Shown: positions 7,822-17,053, counted from the stretch's first letter. The stretch: 64,000 nucleotides of DNA from Oscillospiraceae bacterium (GCA_009780175.1 WRAO01000003.1:51303-115302), one strand, 5' to 3'. The notes: generated by a model not told the origin, from the sequence alone. Translations and numbers: made by a program.

Positions 7822-9371
7822 TAAACGCTGTTGGCAGAAACATTCCGGACGAGTTGCTGACAAATGGCCGTGAGGTCTTTCAAGGCAACAACTACCGTGA
7901 CGGCCAGATATACACAAAGCCAGGTCCAACGGTAAAAGCGCAGATCAAACCCCAAGAGAGCAAGCTGGTGGAGAGCATCCGAGAAGCGATACGGCTTTGC
8001 GGTGTGAAAGACGGTATGACCGTCTCCTTCCACCATCATTTCCGCGACGGCGACTATGTAGCAAACCTCGTCATGCAAGAAATTGCCGATTTGGGGATCA
8101 AAGACATCACCATAGCGGCCTCCTCCATGGGTGCGGCGCACGACCCCATTGGGAAAATGATTGAGGACGGCGTTGTCACCGGCCTACAGACAAGCGGTAT
8201 CCGCGGAAAAATGGGCGAGGCCGTATCGAACGGAAAGCTGAAGACACCCTGTATCCTGCGCTCCCACGGCGGACGTGTGCGCGCAATCGAGCAGGGCGAA
8301 GTACATATTGACGTGGCCTTTATCGGCGCACCGACCGCGGATGAATACGGCAACGCCAGAGGCAAAGGCGGAAAATCTGACTGCGGCGTTTTGTCCTATG
8401 CGATGATAGATGCCAAATATGCTGACAAAGTGGTAGTCATCACCGATTGCCTCGTTCCCTTCCCCAACTTCCCGCCCAGCATCCAGGCTGTTGATGTGGA
8501 TTATGTGGTCGTAGTGGAGGAGATCGGCAATCCGCAAAAAATTGCCTCCAAAGCCGCGCGTATCACACAGGACCCACGCGAACTCATGATGGCGAAGGAA
8601 TGCGCCAGGATCATGGCGGCCACACCTTATTTCAAAGACGGATTCTCTTTCCAGACCGGTGTCGGTGGGGCTTCTTTGGCGGTCAACCGCTTCATAGAGC
8701 CTTTGATGCGCGAACGCGGCATCCGGATGAGATGGGGGATAGGCGGCATTTCAGCCCCCATGGTGGAGTTGCTCGAAAAGGGACTAATAGATTGTCTGGT
8801 AGACGCGCAGGATTTTGACATCGATTCGGTCAATTCAGTACATAAAAACCAGACACACTACGAAATTTCCACATCCCAATATTGCAACCCAATGAACAAG
8901 GGCGCGTTTGTCAACAAACTGGACTTTGTGGTGTTGGCGGCTCTTGAAATAGACACGGGCTTCAATGTAAACGTAGTCACCGGCTCTGACGGTCTGCTCA
9001 TGGGCGCGCCCGGCGGCCACCCAGACGCTTCGGCCGGAGCGAAGTGCTCCATCATCGTCACGCCGCTGGTGCGCGGCAGAATTCCAACCGTATGCGAGCG
9101 GATTGTGACAGTGACGACCCCCGGGGAGAGTATTGACGTGCTTGTCACCGATTACGGTATTGCCGTAAATCCGCGCAGGCAGGACTTGATCGACCACATG
9201 AGCGCCGCCGGAATAGAACTTACAACCATTGAAGCGCTCAAAGACAAGGCATACTCCATGGTGGGTGTGCCGGATGACATTGTATTTCATGATCGCGTTG
9301 TCGCAATCATGGAGGCGCGCGACGGTACGATCCTCGACGTTGTGCGGCAAATAAAAAACTATGAGGTATAA
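7818..9371 (+). CDS. citF: Citrate/citramalate lyase alpha subunit (CoA-transferase type)
   Basis: A 517-residue transferase that swaps acetate on the carrier arm for citrate (or citramalate). It is full length for CitF and carries the usual conserved stretches: FHHHFRDGDYV near residue 75, SSMGAAH, SHGGRVRAIE, GAPTADEYGNA, GVGGASLAV, RWGIGG and GAPGGHPDASAGAK. Its ATG overlaps the citE stop by four bases. Together citDEF form the complete lyase complex. The citC and citXG genes on the other arm would supply its cofactor and activation. Confidence 0.93.
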   Translation: MINAVGRNIPDELLTNGREVFQGNNYRDGQIYTKPGPTVKAQIKPQESKLVESIREAIRLCGVKDGMTVSFHHHFRDGDYVANLVMQEIADLGIKDITIAASSMGAAHDPIGKMIEDGVVTGLQTSGIRGKMGEAVSNGKLKTPCILRSHGGRVRAIEQGEVHIDVAFIGAPTADEYGNARGKGGKSDCGVLSYAMIDAKYADKVVVITDCLVPFPNFPPSIQAVDVDYVVVVEEIGNPQKIASKAARITQDPRELMMAKECARIMAATPYFKDGFSFQTGVGGASLAVNRFIEPLMRERGIRMRWGIGGISAPMVELLEKGLIDCLVDAQDFDIDSVNSVHKNQTHYEISTSQYCNPMNKGAFVNKLDFVVLAALEIDTGFNVNVVTGSDGLLMGAPGGHPDASAGAKCSIIVTPLVRGRIPTVCERIVTVTTPGESIDVLVTDYGIAVNPRRQDLIDHMSAAGIELTTIEALKDKAYSMVGVPDDIVFHDRVVAIMEARDGTILDVVRQIKNYEV

Positions 9372-9387
9372 AAAGGGAGAAATGAAA

Positions 9388-10401
9388 ATGCGTAAGAAAA
9401 TCGGTCTAATTGCAATGCTTTTGGCAGTGGTACTGGTTCTTGGAGCCTGTACTTCGTCCACTCCGACAGCGCCTCCTAACCAGACAGTCCCCGGTGCGGA
9501 AGGTGATTGGGTTTGGGAACGTCCGGTTGAGTTTGTGGTTCTCTGGGGTCCCGGCTCTGGCACAGATACTACTATGCGTGCGTTCGTACCCTTCTTAGAG
9601 GCGGAACTTGGCGTTCCGATTCGGATTAACAATGTAGAGGGTGCCGGCGGCATCAGAGGTGCTGAGTTCTTTGCGAACCAACCGGCGGACGGATACGTCT
9701 ATTCCATGTTCACACAGTCTCACATCATCGCCGCGATCAACGGAACCGCGAACTTTGATATCATGGCGGAAACGGTTCCGATCGCCAGCCTTGTCCATGA
9801 CGCCAGATTGATTCTCGCCGGGACACAGGCCCCCTTTGACGATTTTGACGGGATGGTGGCCTACGCCAGAGCAAATCCGGGCGCACTCACGATCAGCGTT
9901 ATGTCCATCACCGGACTGGACGCCATCGCGCTGACCGACCTGACCAGACAACTCGACATCGACCTCACCATGATCGCCTTCGGCTCGCAAGCCGAGGCTG
10001 ACGCGGCAATTTTGGGCGGCCATGTCCACATGTCGCTCACCTCTCCGATGGACGGTGTGCAATACATTGAAGCCGGGCTCATGAACGGTATTGTTCTCTT
10101 CGCCGAAGAGCGTTCCGCCTCTGTTCCGGATGTCCCGACTACGGTTGAACTCGGATATGACGCTACCATTGGCCCGTGGCGCTCTATTGTCGCGATGAGA
10201 GGTACGCCGGAAGCGGCGATTGTCGCAATGGAGGAGGCGATTTACAGGGCGAACCAGCATCCGGGCTGGTGGGAATGGAAAGAGTCTGTCGGCTTGACCG
10301 ACCGAGACGGGTTCGCGAGACGCGCGGAATTCGAGAATCAGTGGCAGACGGAATATGTTCTCTTTAGAGAGCTTATGACACAGATGGGCATTATCGGCTA
10401 G
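9388..10401 (+). CDS. tctC: Tripartite tricarboxylate transporter substrate-binding lipoprotein (TctC family)
   Basis: A 337-residue extracytoplasmic receptor. A lipoprotein signal (MRKKIG, hydrophobic core, LGAC with lipidated Cys21) is followed by the two-lobe TctC/Bug fold: VEFVVLWGPGSGTDTTMR near the start, INNVEGAGGIRGAEF, and PDVPTTVELGYD towards the end. ATG 9388 is chosen for its spacing (7) from AGGGAGA; ATG 9382 and 9361 are too close. It follows citF by 16 bases, so the ligand is probably the lyase substrate (citrate, citramalate or a relative). A terminator hairpin after it would let it be made in excess over the membrane subunits. Confidence 0.9.
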   Translation: MRKKIGLIAMLLAVVLVLGACTSSTPTAPPNQTVPGAEGDWVWERPVEFVVLWGPGSGTDTTMRAFVPFLEAELGVPIRINNVEGAGGIRGAEFFANQPADGYVYSMFTQSHIIAAINGTANFDIMAETVPIASLVHDARLILAGTQAPFDDFDGMVAYARANPGALTISVMSITGLDAIALTDLTRQLDIDLTMIAFGSQAEADAAILGGHVHMSLTSPMDGVQYIEAGLMNGIVLFAEERSASVPDVPTTVELGYDATIGPWRSIVAMRGTPEAAIVAMEEAIYRANQHPGWWEWKESVGLTDRDGFARRAEFENQWQTEYVLFRELMTQMGIIG

Positions 10402-10412
10402 TCAGAATGTGC

Positions 10413-10454
10413 AGGGTCCCTGTCCTGCTGGTGTTGCAGACAGGGGCCCTTTTT
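10413..10454 (+). terminator. Intra-operon attenuating terminator
   Basis: AGGGTCCCTGTC (10413-10424) pairs with GACAGGGGCCCT (10439-10450) along 12 pairs with one G-U, followed by TTTTTA. It lies between the binding-protein gene and tctB-tctA, a usual place to set high receptor and low permease levels. Confidence 0.8.
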
Positions 10455-10489
10455 ATGTGGATTAGTCCAACTCAGAGGAGATGTTACAT

Positions 10490-11005
10490 ATGGCATTAAA
10501 GATGTTAGTCAACGGTGTCCTGTTGTTGTTTTTCCTATACTCTTATATCTACACGCTCCAAAACCCGCCGCCCCCGACGGTTCTCCCTCATGACATGGAC
10601 GGAGCACAGTGGGCGCAAGGGATTTTGATTCTGCTCATCTTTTTTCTCGGCCTCAATATTTTCAATATTTACCGCACAGCAAAGCCGGAAGAGCGCAATG
10701 TCAGTTCCATCACCTCCTTGAACTTTAAAGGGATATGGAAGAGCAAGCTCTTTTACGGCATGGCGATTATGTTAGCTTATGCCTATATCCTGCCGCAAAT
10801 CGGGTTCATTGTGGCGTCTTTTATCATGGTAATGCTTTACATGATCCTCCTTGGAGAGCGGCGTTTTGTGCGCGTACCAATCTACGCGACAGTCATTGTT
10901 TCCGGATTCTATGTGTTCTTTCTCTGGGGTCTGGACGTCTGGCTGCCACGCGGTACGGGCGTGTTCTGGGAATTCTCCATGGCGATTGAGTCATTCTTTA
11001 GGTAG
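10490..11005 (+). CDS. tctB: Tripartite tricarboxylate transporter small membrane subunit (TctB family)
   Basis: A 171-residue membrane protein with about four spans (roughly 5-22, 43-60, 85-110 and 128-150), the normal size and layout of TctB. Identity rests mainly on topology and position between tctC and tctA, because TctB is poorly conserved. ATG 10490 is preferred over 10481 because GAGGAG (10475-10480) is correctly spaced only to 10490. Confidence 0.85.
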   Translation: MALKMLVNGVLLLFFLYSYIYTLQNPPPPTVLPHDMDGAQWAQGILILLIFFLGLNIFNIYRTAKPEERNVSSITSLNFKGIWKSKLFYGMAIMLAYAYILPQIGFIVASFIMVMLYMILLGERRFVRVPIYATVIVSGFYVFFLWGLDVWLPRGTGVFWEFSMAIESFFR

Positions 11006-11020
11006 AGGAGGGGTAATACT

Positions 11021-12529
11021 ATGTTAGATTTAGGCGTAATCGCACAAGGATTTAGCGCAATATTTTTAAATCCCTTTGCGTTGCTGGTGATCGTGATCGG
11101 CACGACTGTAGGCGTTGTACTCGGTGCGACACCCGGAATTAGTAACTCGATGGCGGTTGTTTTGGCTGTGCCCTTTGCCATTGCGATGGACCCAATGATC
11201 GCTTTGGCCTTTTTGACAGCGATCTATTGCGCGTCTATCACAGGCGGCAGTATCCCGGCGATTTTGTTCCGGATTCCCGGAACGCCGTCAAGTGCGCCCA
11301 CTGCCCTGGACGGCTATGCAATGACCACCAGAGGAGAGAGCGGAAAGGCGCTGGGCATTGCCCTGATCGGCTCTGCGATCGGCGGTATGGTGGCTGCGCT
11401 TGCCATGCTGTTTATTTCCCCGCAACTGACACAGGTGGCACTTACCTTTGGACCGGCTGAACTGGCCGCGATTGCTTTCCTCGGCCTTTCGGTCTTGACC
11501 TTTCTGGATCAGAAGAACATTATTCCAACCATCATCTCTGGTCTGATCGGCTTGTTTCTCGCAACAGTTGGTATGGATCCCATCTATGGATATGCCCGCT
11601 TTACTTGGGGCAACTCTACCCTGCTCAACGGTGTGCCGATGATCCCGACCATGATCGGCCTGTTCGCGATCATCGAGGTGCTCAAACAGACAGTCAAGCG
11701 CGATACGCTAGACACCAGCAAAGGCTCCGGTAAGTCCGGAAGTATCCTCATGCCGCTCCGGGAATGGTTTGCCATGAAGTGGACAGTTTTCCGTGCCTCC
11801 GTTCTCGGAACAGCGATCGGCCTTTTGCCGGGCGCCGGGGCCACAATCGCCTCCTTCCTCGGGTATGCCACGGAAACGAGAATGTCCAAAGATCCGTCTT
11901 CGTTCGGCCAAGGAAATCCCAAGGGCGTTCTGGCTTCAGAGTGTTCCAGTAACGCCGCTGCGGGCGCTTCCCTTGTGCCCTTGCTTTCGCTGGGTATTCC
12001 CGGTGGTCCTGCGGCTGCGATTATGATGACTGCGCTGACGATTCAGGGTGTGCAAATGGGTCCGATGCTTCTCGTCAGGCAGCCGGAAATGCTCACCAGT
12101 GTATTCGCGGCAATGGCTTTGACTAACGTTGTCATGGTTATCGTGGCGGTCTGGATTGCTAAAATATTTAGCAAAATTCTGGACATTCCATACACCATTC
12201 TTGGGACCTGTATCTTCCTTATGTCTGCCGTGGGCTCCTTTGCCCTTTCCAGCAGTACCGGTGATGTAATGATCATGGTGCTGGCAGGTGTAATAGGATA
12301 CGCTCTCATTACCAAAATCAAGTTTAATGCGCCTGCGATCATTTTGGGGCTTGTACTCGGAGATATGATTGAGGCCAACTTCAGCCGTGCCATTACCTTG
12401 GCCCGCGGCGATATGCTCTCTATCTTTATGCGGCCGATCACGGGCGTGATCCTGTTGGCCAGTTTGATTCTGTTGCTTATGCCCATTATCAAGCCCTTGT
12501 TAGACAAACGGAAAAAGGGAGACTCTTAA
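11021..12529 (+). CDS. tctA: Tripartite tricarboxylate transporter large membrane subunit (TctA family)
   Basis: A 502-residue permease with about 11-12 spans. It shows the two TctA glycine-rich repeats: GVVLGATPGISNSMAVV near residue 35 and a second GLLPGAGATIASFLGY near residue 270, with GIPGGPAAAIM further on. It completes the TctABC transporter. It begins 15 bases after tctB with AGGAGGGG. Transport is probably driven by an ion gradient, as known for this family. Confidence 0.93.
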   Translation: MLDLGVIAQGFSAIFLNPFALLVIVIGTTVGVVLGATPGISNSMAVVLAVPFAIAMDPMIALAFLTAIYCASITGGSIPAILFRIPGTPSSAPTALDGYAMTTRGESGKALGIALIGSAIGGMVAALAMLFISPQLTQVALTFGPAELAAIAFLGLSVLTFLDQKNIIPTIISGLIGLFLATVGMDPIYGYARFTWGNSTLLNGVPMIPTMIGLFAIIEVLKQTVKRDTLDTSKGSGKSGSILMPLREWFAMKWTVFRASVLGTAIGLLPGAGATIASFLGYATETRMSKDPSSFGQGNPKGVLASECSSNAAAGASLVPLLSLGIPGGPAAAIMMTALTIQGVQMGPMLLVRQPEMLTSVFAAMALTNVVMVIVAVWIAKIFSKILDIPYTILGTCIFLMSAVGSFALSSSTGDVMIMVLAGVIGYALITKIKFNAPAIILGLVLGDMIEANFSRAITLARGDMLSIFMRPITGVILLASLILLLMPIIKPLLDKRKKGDS

Positions 12530-12549
12530 GGTCAGATAGCAAATTTATC

Positions 12550-12581
12550 AAAGCCGATCACCGGAGATGGTGATCGGCTTT
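12550..12581 (+). terminator. Terminator of the citDEF-tctCBA operon
   Basis: AAAGCCGATCACC (12550-12562) pairs with GGTGATCGGCTTT (12569-12581), 13 perfect pairs around a 6-base loop, followed by GTGTTTGTATT. Confidence 0.8.
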
Positions 12582-12672
12582 GTGTTTGTATTATGAAGAT
12601 TGCGCCGTGGCAGAAACAAAAATCCAGAGGATTGGTACTGTCGAAGTGGATCGGCAGGGGTAAAAAACAGAA

Positions 12673-12706
12673 AAAAGAGCCGACTCCAACGGGAATCGGC
12701 TCTTTT
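12673..12706 (-). terminator. Terminator of the APC permease gene
   Basis: AAAAGAGCCGA (12673-12683) pairs with TCGGCTCTTTT (12696-12706). On the minus strand it lies just after the permease stop and is followed by TTTTTTCTG. It is one of several hairpins in this window built on AAGAGCC/GGCTCTT. Confidence 0.8.
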
Positions 12707-12718
12707 GAAAACAAAAAA

Positions 12719-14080
12719 CTAGGAATTCTTCTGCCGCCGCTCCGACCGGAGCATCACAATCGCCCCAGCGCCCATCAGGACAATGAAGGCTCCGACATAC
12801 CAGAACACCCGGGTGCCATGGTTGATTACAATGGCGTAGACCAGGAACAAGCTGCCCGCAATCGCGACTGATGGTGCGATGAAGCGATTGAACACACCGA
12901 GGTCTTTTTCTTTGAAGATGACCCAGAAGTAGAGGGGGATAAGCAAGGCTTGGAAGGTGATGGGCACAAAGCCCATGATGTCAAATACGATGTCTCCATA
13001 CCAACCCGCGCGGTTTCCGCCGTTTACCATCATCCAGCCAGCGGCGAAGAGCAGATAGAGAATGGCGGCATTGGTTGCTGCGTTGGTGTTCGGGTCGACT
13101 TGTGAGAACGTTTTCGGGCTGATCCCGCGGCCTCTGACGGCCATGGAGTAGAAATAGCGCTGGCTCGTGATTGTGATGCCATTGAGTGCGCCGAGGCAGG
13201 AAACGATAATAAACGCGAGAAGCGCAGGCCCGCCGATGGCGCCGAAAGCACCTTGGAACGCGCTCAGAACGCCGCCGCTCGCCGAGAGTGCCTCGAGAGA
13301 TGCGGAACTGAAGATACCGACGGTATAGAGCACATAAATCGCCATAACAACAAGCATGCCGCCGATCAAAGCGATCGGCAGATTCCGCTTCGAGTTTTTG
13401 ACCTCAGAGTTGAGCGACAAAACGGTATCCCAACCCATGTAAGCGAATACTGTGTAGATCGTAGCTCTGAGGAAAGGGTTGTCTGACGCAACTGCGACAA
13501 ATGTGGAGTTGAGGTTTTCCAGTGTAACACCGTTTCTGATGCCCAAAAGGGTTCCCACAATGCCCATGGCGATGAGTGGGACCAGCTTAATAAAGGCGGT
13601 CGATACCTGGAATTTACCCGCCAACTTTGGCGAAAGCGCATTGATCGCAAAGATCGAGACGAGATAAACTGCTGCAAACATATATGTTTGCGGGCTGTGG
13701 AAAATGTCGACATCCCAGCCGAAGAGTTCTACAGTAAAGCGTCCGGAAACCCATGCGAGGAGGCCGCCCATGGCCGAATAGAAAATTACGGCCATAAACC
13801 AGCCGAACATAAAGCCATAGCGCTCGCCGAGGAGAGCCTCGGAATAGTCGACCAGGCCGCCCACTTTTTCGTGCCGCGTTGCCAACACGCTGAACACATA
13901 AGCGGCAGACAAGGTGACAAAGCCGCCGGTGAGCCAAGCGGCAATGGCAATCCAAAGGTTACCGCCCACCACGGCGATGATGTTCTCGTTGCGGAAGAAG
14001 ATACCCGAACCGATCACCGTGCCGACGACCATACAAGTCGCGGTCAATAGACCATACTTTCGCGTCAGTTTGTTCTCCAT
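12719..14080 (-). CDS. APC-superfamily amino acid permease
   Basis: A 453-residue transporter with about 12 spans. The first span carries GTVIGSGIFF, the unwound substrate-binding motif of the APC fold. YMGWDTVLSLNSEVKNSKRNLP later on is the conserved helix VI/loop region. The ATG follows AAGGGG. It lies downstream of glmL-mal on the same strand, so import of glutamate or a related amino acid for the methylaspartate pathway is a reasonable but unproven guess. A polyamine or other amino acid is the alternative. Confidence 0.88.
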   Translation of the reverse strand: MENKLTRKYGLLTATCMVVGTVIGSGIFFRNENIIAVVGGNLWIAIAAWLTGGFVTLSAAYVFSVLATRHEKVGGLVDYSEALLGERYGFMFGWFMAVIFYSAMGGLLAWVSGRFTVELFGWDVDIFHSPQTYMFAAVYLVSIFAINALSPKLAGKFQVSTAFIKLVPLIAMGIVGTLLGIRNGVTLENLNSTFVAVASDNPFLRATIYTVFAYMGWDTVLSLNSEVKNSKRNLPIALIGGMLVVMAIYVLYTVGIFSSASLEALSASGGVLSAFQGAFGAIGGPALLAFIIVSCLGALNGITITSQRYFYSMAVRGRGISPKTFSQVDPNTNAATNAAILYLLFAAGWMMVNGGNRAGWYGDIVFDIMGFVPITFQALLIPLYFWVIFKEKDLGVFNRFIAPSVAIAGSLFLVYAIVINHGTRVFWYVGAFIVLMGAGAIVMLRSERRQKNS

Positions 14081-14132
14081 ACTTGCACCCCTTGTTCAAC
14101 TCTTATTATACAAATGAAAGAGCCATATCAAC

Positions 14133-14144
14133 CTAGTATACTAG
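14133..14144. promoter_or_regulatory. Perfect 12-base palindrome upstream of the permease
   Basis: CTAGTATACTAG lies between mal and the permease gene. On the minus strand TTGATA and TATAAT (15-base spacer) follow it at 14131-14105, so it could be an operator for the permease. The spacer is short and the binding protein is unknown. Confidence 0.35.
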
Positions 14145-14244
14145 AGGCCGTTCTGTCTTGGCAACTAGTAAAATGAGACGAGTTTACATGTCGCTTTTTG
14201 GATGATCTGTGCGATATAGCGTGGCATTGCGGACAAGGTTCGCC

Positions 14245-15495
14245 TTAATTCGCGTGCTTCGCCGCCAAAAACGCGCGGATGCGCTGCATCTCGTTATATA
14301 CGATCATATACGCCTCATCTACGCCCATACCAGGTTTTGCAAGCATCAGATCCGGCCTGGTTGCCATGGCGAGATGGACAGAGACTTGCGCTGTACGGTC
14401 CGTCTCGTTGCAACTCCCGCCGAGGTAGGCGCTGATGCCGAGGGCTTTGCAGTAGAGCACAGCCTCAACGCTGTTTCCAATCCCGCCGAGGTCCGGTGTC
14501 TTGATCTGCACCATATGTCCCGCGCGGCGATTGGCGAAAGCTTTGACGTCTTCGAGTGTGTTGCACCATTCATCCGCCACCAGTTCCACAGGGATGCCTC
14601 GTTCATCGAGCAGGCGAGTGAGTGCGGACATGCATTGGATTTGAAGCTCCCGCTCATCTGCATCCATCGGCCCTTCAATCCGCAAAGGGAAGGGAAGAGC
14701 GGCCTTGGCGAGGGTTTCGAGATAATACGCCATGGCAGCATAGTTCTCCTTACCGAAAATCTGCCCGATGGTCCCATACACGTCGATATGCAAGGTGGGA
14801 TGATAGCTGTCATCAGTTTTCAGGGCAAGAATACGGTCTCTAAGCCAGATCACGTAGTCGAGGAGCAACTCCCCAGAGGTGCCGAGTTTCGTCTCCACGT
14901 GGTTAATGAGCGCATGCGGCAACGCCGGTACGCCTTTGAGAATCATCTTATCTGCGCCCTGATAGCGCGCATCGCCGGACTGGGTGAAAATGGGAATCTC
15001 CCCCCCAGTAAGCGAGAGATCATATTCCGCGGCGATCACCTCACACATCAAAAGACGCTTCGCCTTTGCCACGGCATCTAAAATGGCCTGCGAGACCCCG
15101 TAACGGATTGCGGCATGCAAGGGCTTGCCATCCACGCGAATGTCCTCCAATTCGTCTGCCAGACGCCGGAAGCAGTCTGCCTCGGCGCCGATGAGGCGCG
15201 GGAAGACGTGCTGCTCGATGAGCGGGATTCCATCCGCTGCCGAAAACAGAGTGTCTCTTCCTCCCACGCCCGCATATTGCACTGTGGCACAGTCTCCAAA
15301 GGCGATCTGCCCATCTTCCAAAATCAGCATGACAGAGATCGCTTCCCCTGCCTGACGTATAGCGGTGAAATGAGGCGTTGTTGGGTCGCCCAGATAAGTT
15401 GCCCCATCGGCGATGGCGCCCTGCTTGATGGCGCGCTGGTCGTCGTAATAAAACCCCGTGCGCCCCGGTGCGCAAATTGCTTTGACTATCTTCAT
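14245..15495 (-). CDS. mal: Methylaspartate ammonia-lyase
   Basis: A 416-residue enolase-superfamily enzyme that converts (2S,3S)-3-methylaspartate to mesaconate and ammonia in the methylaspartate pathway of glutamate fermentation. Metal ligands are seen in HIDVYGT, IEGPMD and ADEWCN, and the catalytic lysine in QIKTPDLGG. The N-terminal region with FYYDDQ and the closing GSCNETD match the family. The length is normal. The start codon overlaps the glmL stop (ATGA), so the two are translated together. Mesaconate would go on to citramalate and then to acetate and pyruvate by citramalate lyase, an enzyme built like the citDEF complex encoded nearby. Confidence 0.93.
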   Translation of the reverse strand: MKIVKAICAPGRTGFYYDDQRAIKQGAIADGATYLGDPTTPHFTAIRQAGEAISVMLILEDGQIAFGDCATVQYAGVGGRDTLFSAADGIPLIEQHVFPRLIGAEADCFRRLADELEDIRVDGKPLHAAIRYGVSQAILDAVAKAKRLLMCEVIAAEYDLSLTGGEIPIFTQSGDARYQGADKMILKGVPALPHALINHVETKLGTSGELLLDYVIWLRDRILALKTDDSYHPTLHIDVYGTIGQIFGKENYAAMAYYLETLAKAALPFPLRIEGPMDADERELQIQCMSALTRLLDERGIPVELVADEWCNTLEDVKAFANRRAGHMVQIKTPDLGGIGNSVEAVLYCKALGISAYLGGSCNETDRTAQVSVHLAMATRPDLMLAKPGMGVDEAYMIVYNEMQRIRAFLAAKHAN

Positions 15496-16889
15496 GCGCG
15501 TGCGCCCCCCCCTTCGGCTTTGAGCTCCTGCTTCATCAATGTGAGCGCCTCGCGGGGATACTTTTGGCTGAGTAGTCCGAGGGAAGCGACAACATAGTTG
15601 CGGTCAATGTAAATATCTGCCTGTTTCGGACGGAGAGAGGCAGGTTCGCGGCTGTCAAAGAGTGCGCTCTTTGCAACCTCCCCGGCAACTGGGCTGTGAA
15701 TAATCGCTCCGCCGATGACGATGAGGTGCTTGATCCCCATCAAATCCTTGCCTGTCTGCGCGAGGACGGAACCCTGATAAGTCTCAGCTGTCGCGACTGT
15801 TCCAGCGTGCCGGGCCACGGCTGTTTTCAATGCCGCCGAGGCTAATGTCCGGTCAAGTGCCGCGAGTTCCGGCGTATTCGGTAGAGTGTCCGGGACTTCG
15901 CCGAATTGCCGAACCAACGCCTCCACTTGATGTGTTGCAATCCCGCTTTTCTCTACGACCCACTCGATTCCCACCGCATCTATAATTCCGGCGGCGCTGT
16001 ATCGCATCCCGATGTCGCCTTCGACGGTCCGTTTGGCAAAGGGTTCCTGGATTCCCTTGGGCGGGAGCGTGTAATTCACGGTCGGCTCACCGACGGCGAT
16101 AGAGTAAACATCTGTGGTCGCGCCGCCCAGATCCACCGCGACCAATTCCCCGATACCGCGCATCCCGTCTGTCCCCAGCGCGAGCAGTTCCATCGCAAGA
16201 AGCACAGCGGCGGGGGTGGGGATAAGCGGTAGCGTCATCTGTTCTGCCACAGGCCCGAGTCCCTTGGCCTGGATGATCCGATCCAAAAACACCGCCCGTA
16301 CCTGATCCTGCACAGGGCCGATGCAGAGTTGCTCCAGGCGCGGCATGATATTGCCGGTCGTGTAAACCTCCCGCCCGGACAGAAGTGCCTGGCAGCGACC
16401 CACAGCGTCTTGATTGCCCGCCAACACGATGGGAAAGTCCACTTCTGCTGCGGCGAGTACGCCCGCGTTATGGGTAATCACCTTGTCGTTGCCCCCGTCC
16501 GTGCCGCCGGAGAGGAGGAAAATGTCGGGCCGGAGCGCTTTGATCTCGGCGGCGTCCTGCTCGGTCAATGCGTAGGTAAAACTACGGACGACTTTTGCTC
16601 CGGCTCCAAGACAGGCCATCAACGCGGCCTTTTCTGTGAGGGAGGGGGTAAGTCCAGAGGCGACCATGCGCAGGCCTCCCGCGGCGCTGGAACAGGCGAG
16701 TCGATCAATAAAATCGAGCCGCCCTGTTTTGGCCTCGAGATTCGCCAAAGCCTGATTCAGCCCCAAGGCCACATCGCGCTCCACCGTAGTATGAGACGCC
16801 GCCGTTCCGAGAATACGCGGCTCTGCTAAATCCACGGCAACTACCTTAGTATAAGTACTGCCGATATCTACTAAAAGCACGGGCTTCAT
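15492..16889 (-). CDS. glmL: Glutamate mutase reactivation/chaperone protein GlmL (MutL family)
   Basis: A 465-residue ASKHA-fold ATPase. LLVDIGSTYTKV near the N-terminus, SGGTDGGND, TGNIMPR and VDLGGATTDVYS are the phosphate-binding and family motifs of GlmL/MutL, the protein encoded between the glmS and glmE subunits of adenosylcobalamin-dependent glutamate mutase. Its role is thought to be repair or assembly of the B12 enzyme. ATG 16889 is used (AGGAGG 10 bases upstream); TTG 16898 is too close. The odd point is that no mutase subunit gene lies in this window, so the enzyme it serves must be encoded elsewhere. Confidence 0.9.
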   Translation of the reverse strand: MKPVLLVDIGSTYTKVVAVDLAEPRILGTAASHTTVERDVALGLNQALANLEAKTGRLDFIDRLACSSAAGGLRMVASGLTPSLTEKAALMACLGAGAKVVRSFTYALTEQDAAEIKALRPDIFLLSGGTDGGNDKVITHNAGVLAAAEVDFPIVLAGNQDAVGRCQALLSGREVYTTGNIMPRLEQLCIGPVQDQVRAVFLDRIIQAKGLGPVAEQMTLPLIPTPAAVLLAMELLALGTDGMRGIGELVAVDLGGATTDVYSIAVGEPTVNYTLPPKGIQEPFAKRTVEGDIGMRYSAAGIIDAVGIEWVVEKSGIATHQVEALVRQFGEVPDTLPNTPELAALDRTLASAALKTAVARHAGTVATAETYQGSVLAQTGKDLMGIKHLIVIGGAIIHSPVAGEVAKSALFDSREPASLRPKQADIYIDRNYVVASLGLLSQKYPREALTLMKQELKAEGGGARA

Positions 16890-16924
16890 AACATGCAATC
16901 CTCCTGGGTACGCAGAGATGAGAA

Positions 16925-16953
16925 ATTATATCATGATTTCTATCGCGGGGCAA
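16925..16953 (-). promoter_or_regulatory. glmL-mal promoter
   Basis: On the minus strand TTGCCC (16953-16948), a 17-base spacer and a perfect TATAAT (16930-16925). The AGGAGG ribosome site of glmL follows about 20 bases later. Confidence 0.6.
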
Positions 16954-17053
16954 TGGGTGGAACCCCGCCCTTACAACAACCCCACAATCCCCAGTTGCAC
17001 TCCGCTGCCATTTCCGTTAAAATAGAGCCAGCCTACAATTCGGAGGACTCACC

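Noticed and set aside
14209..15081. 290-codon open frame on the plus strand
   Set aside because: It lies antisense to methylaspartate ammonia-lyase, which has all catalytic motifs; no ribosome site.
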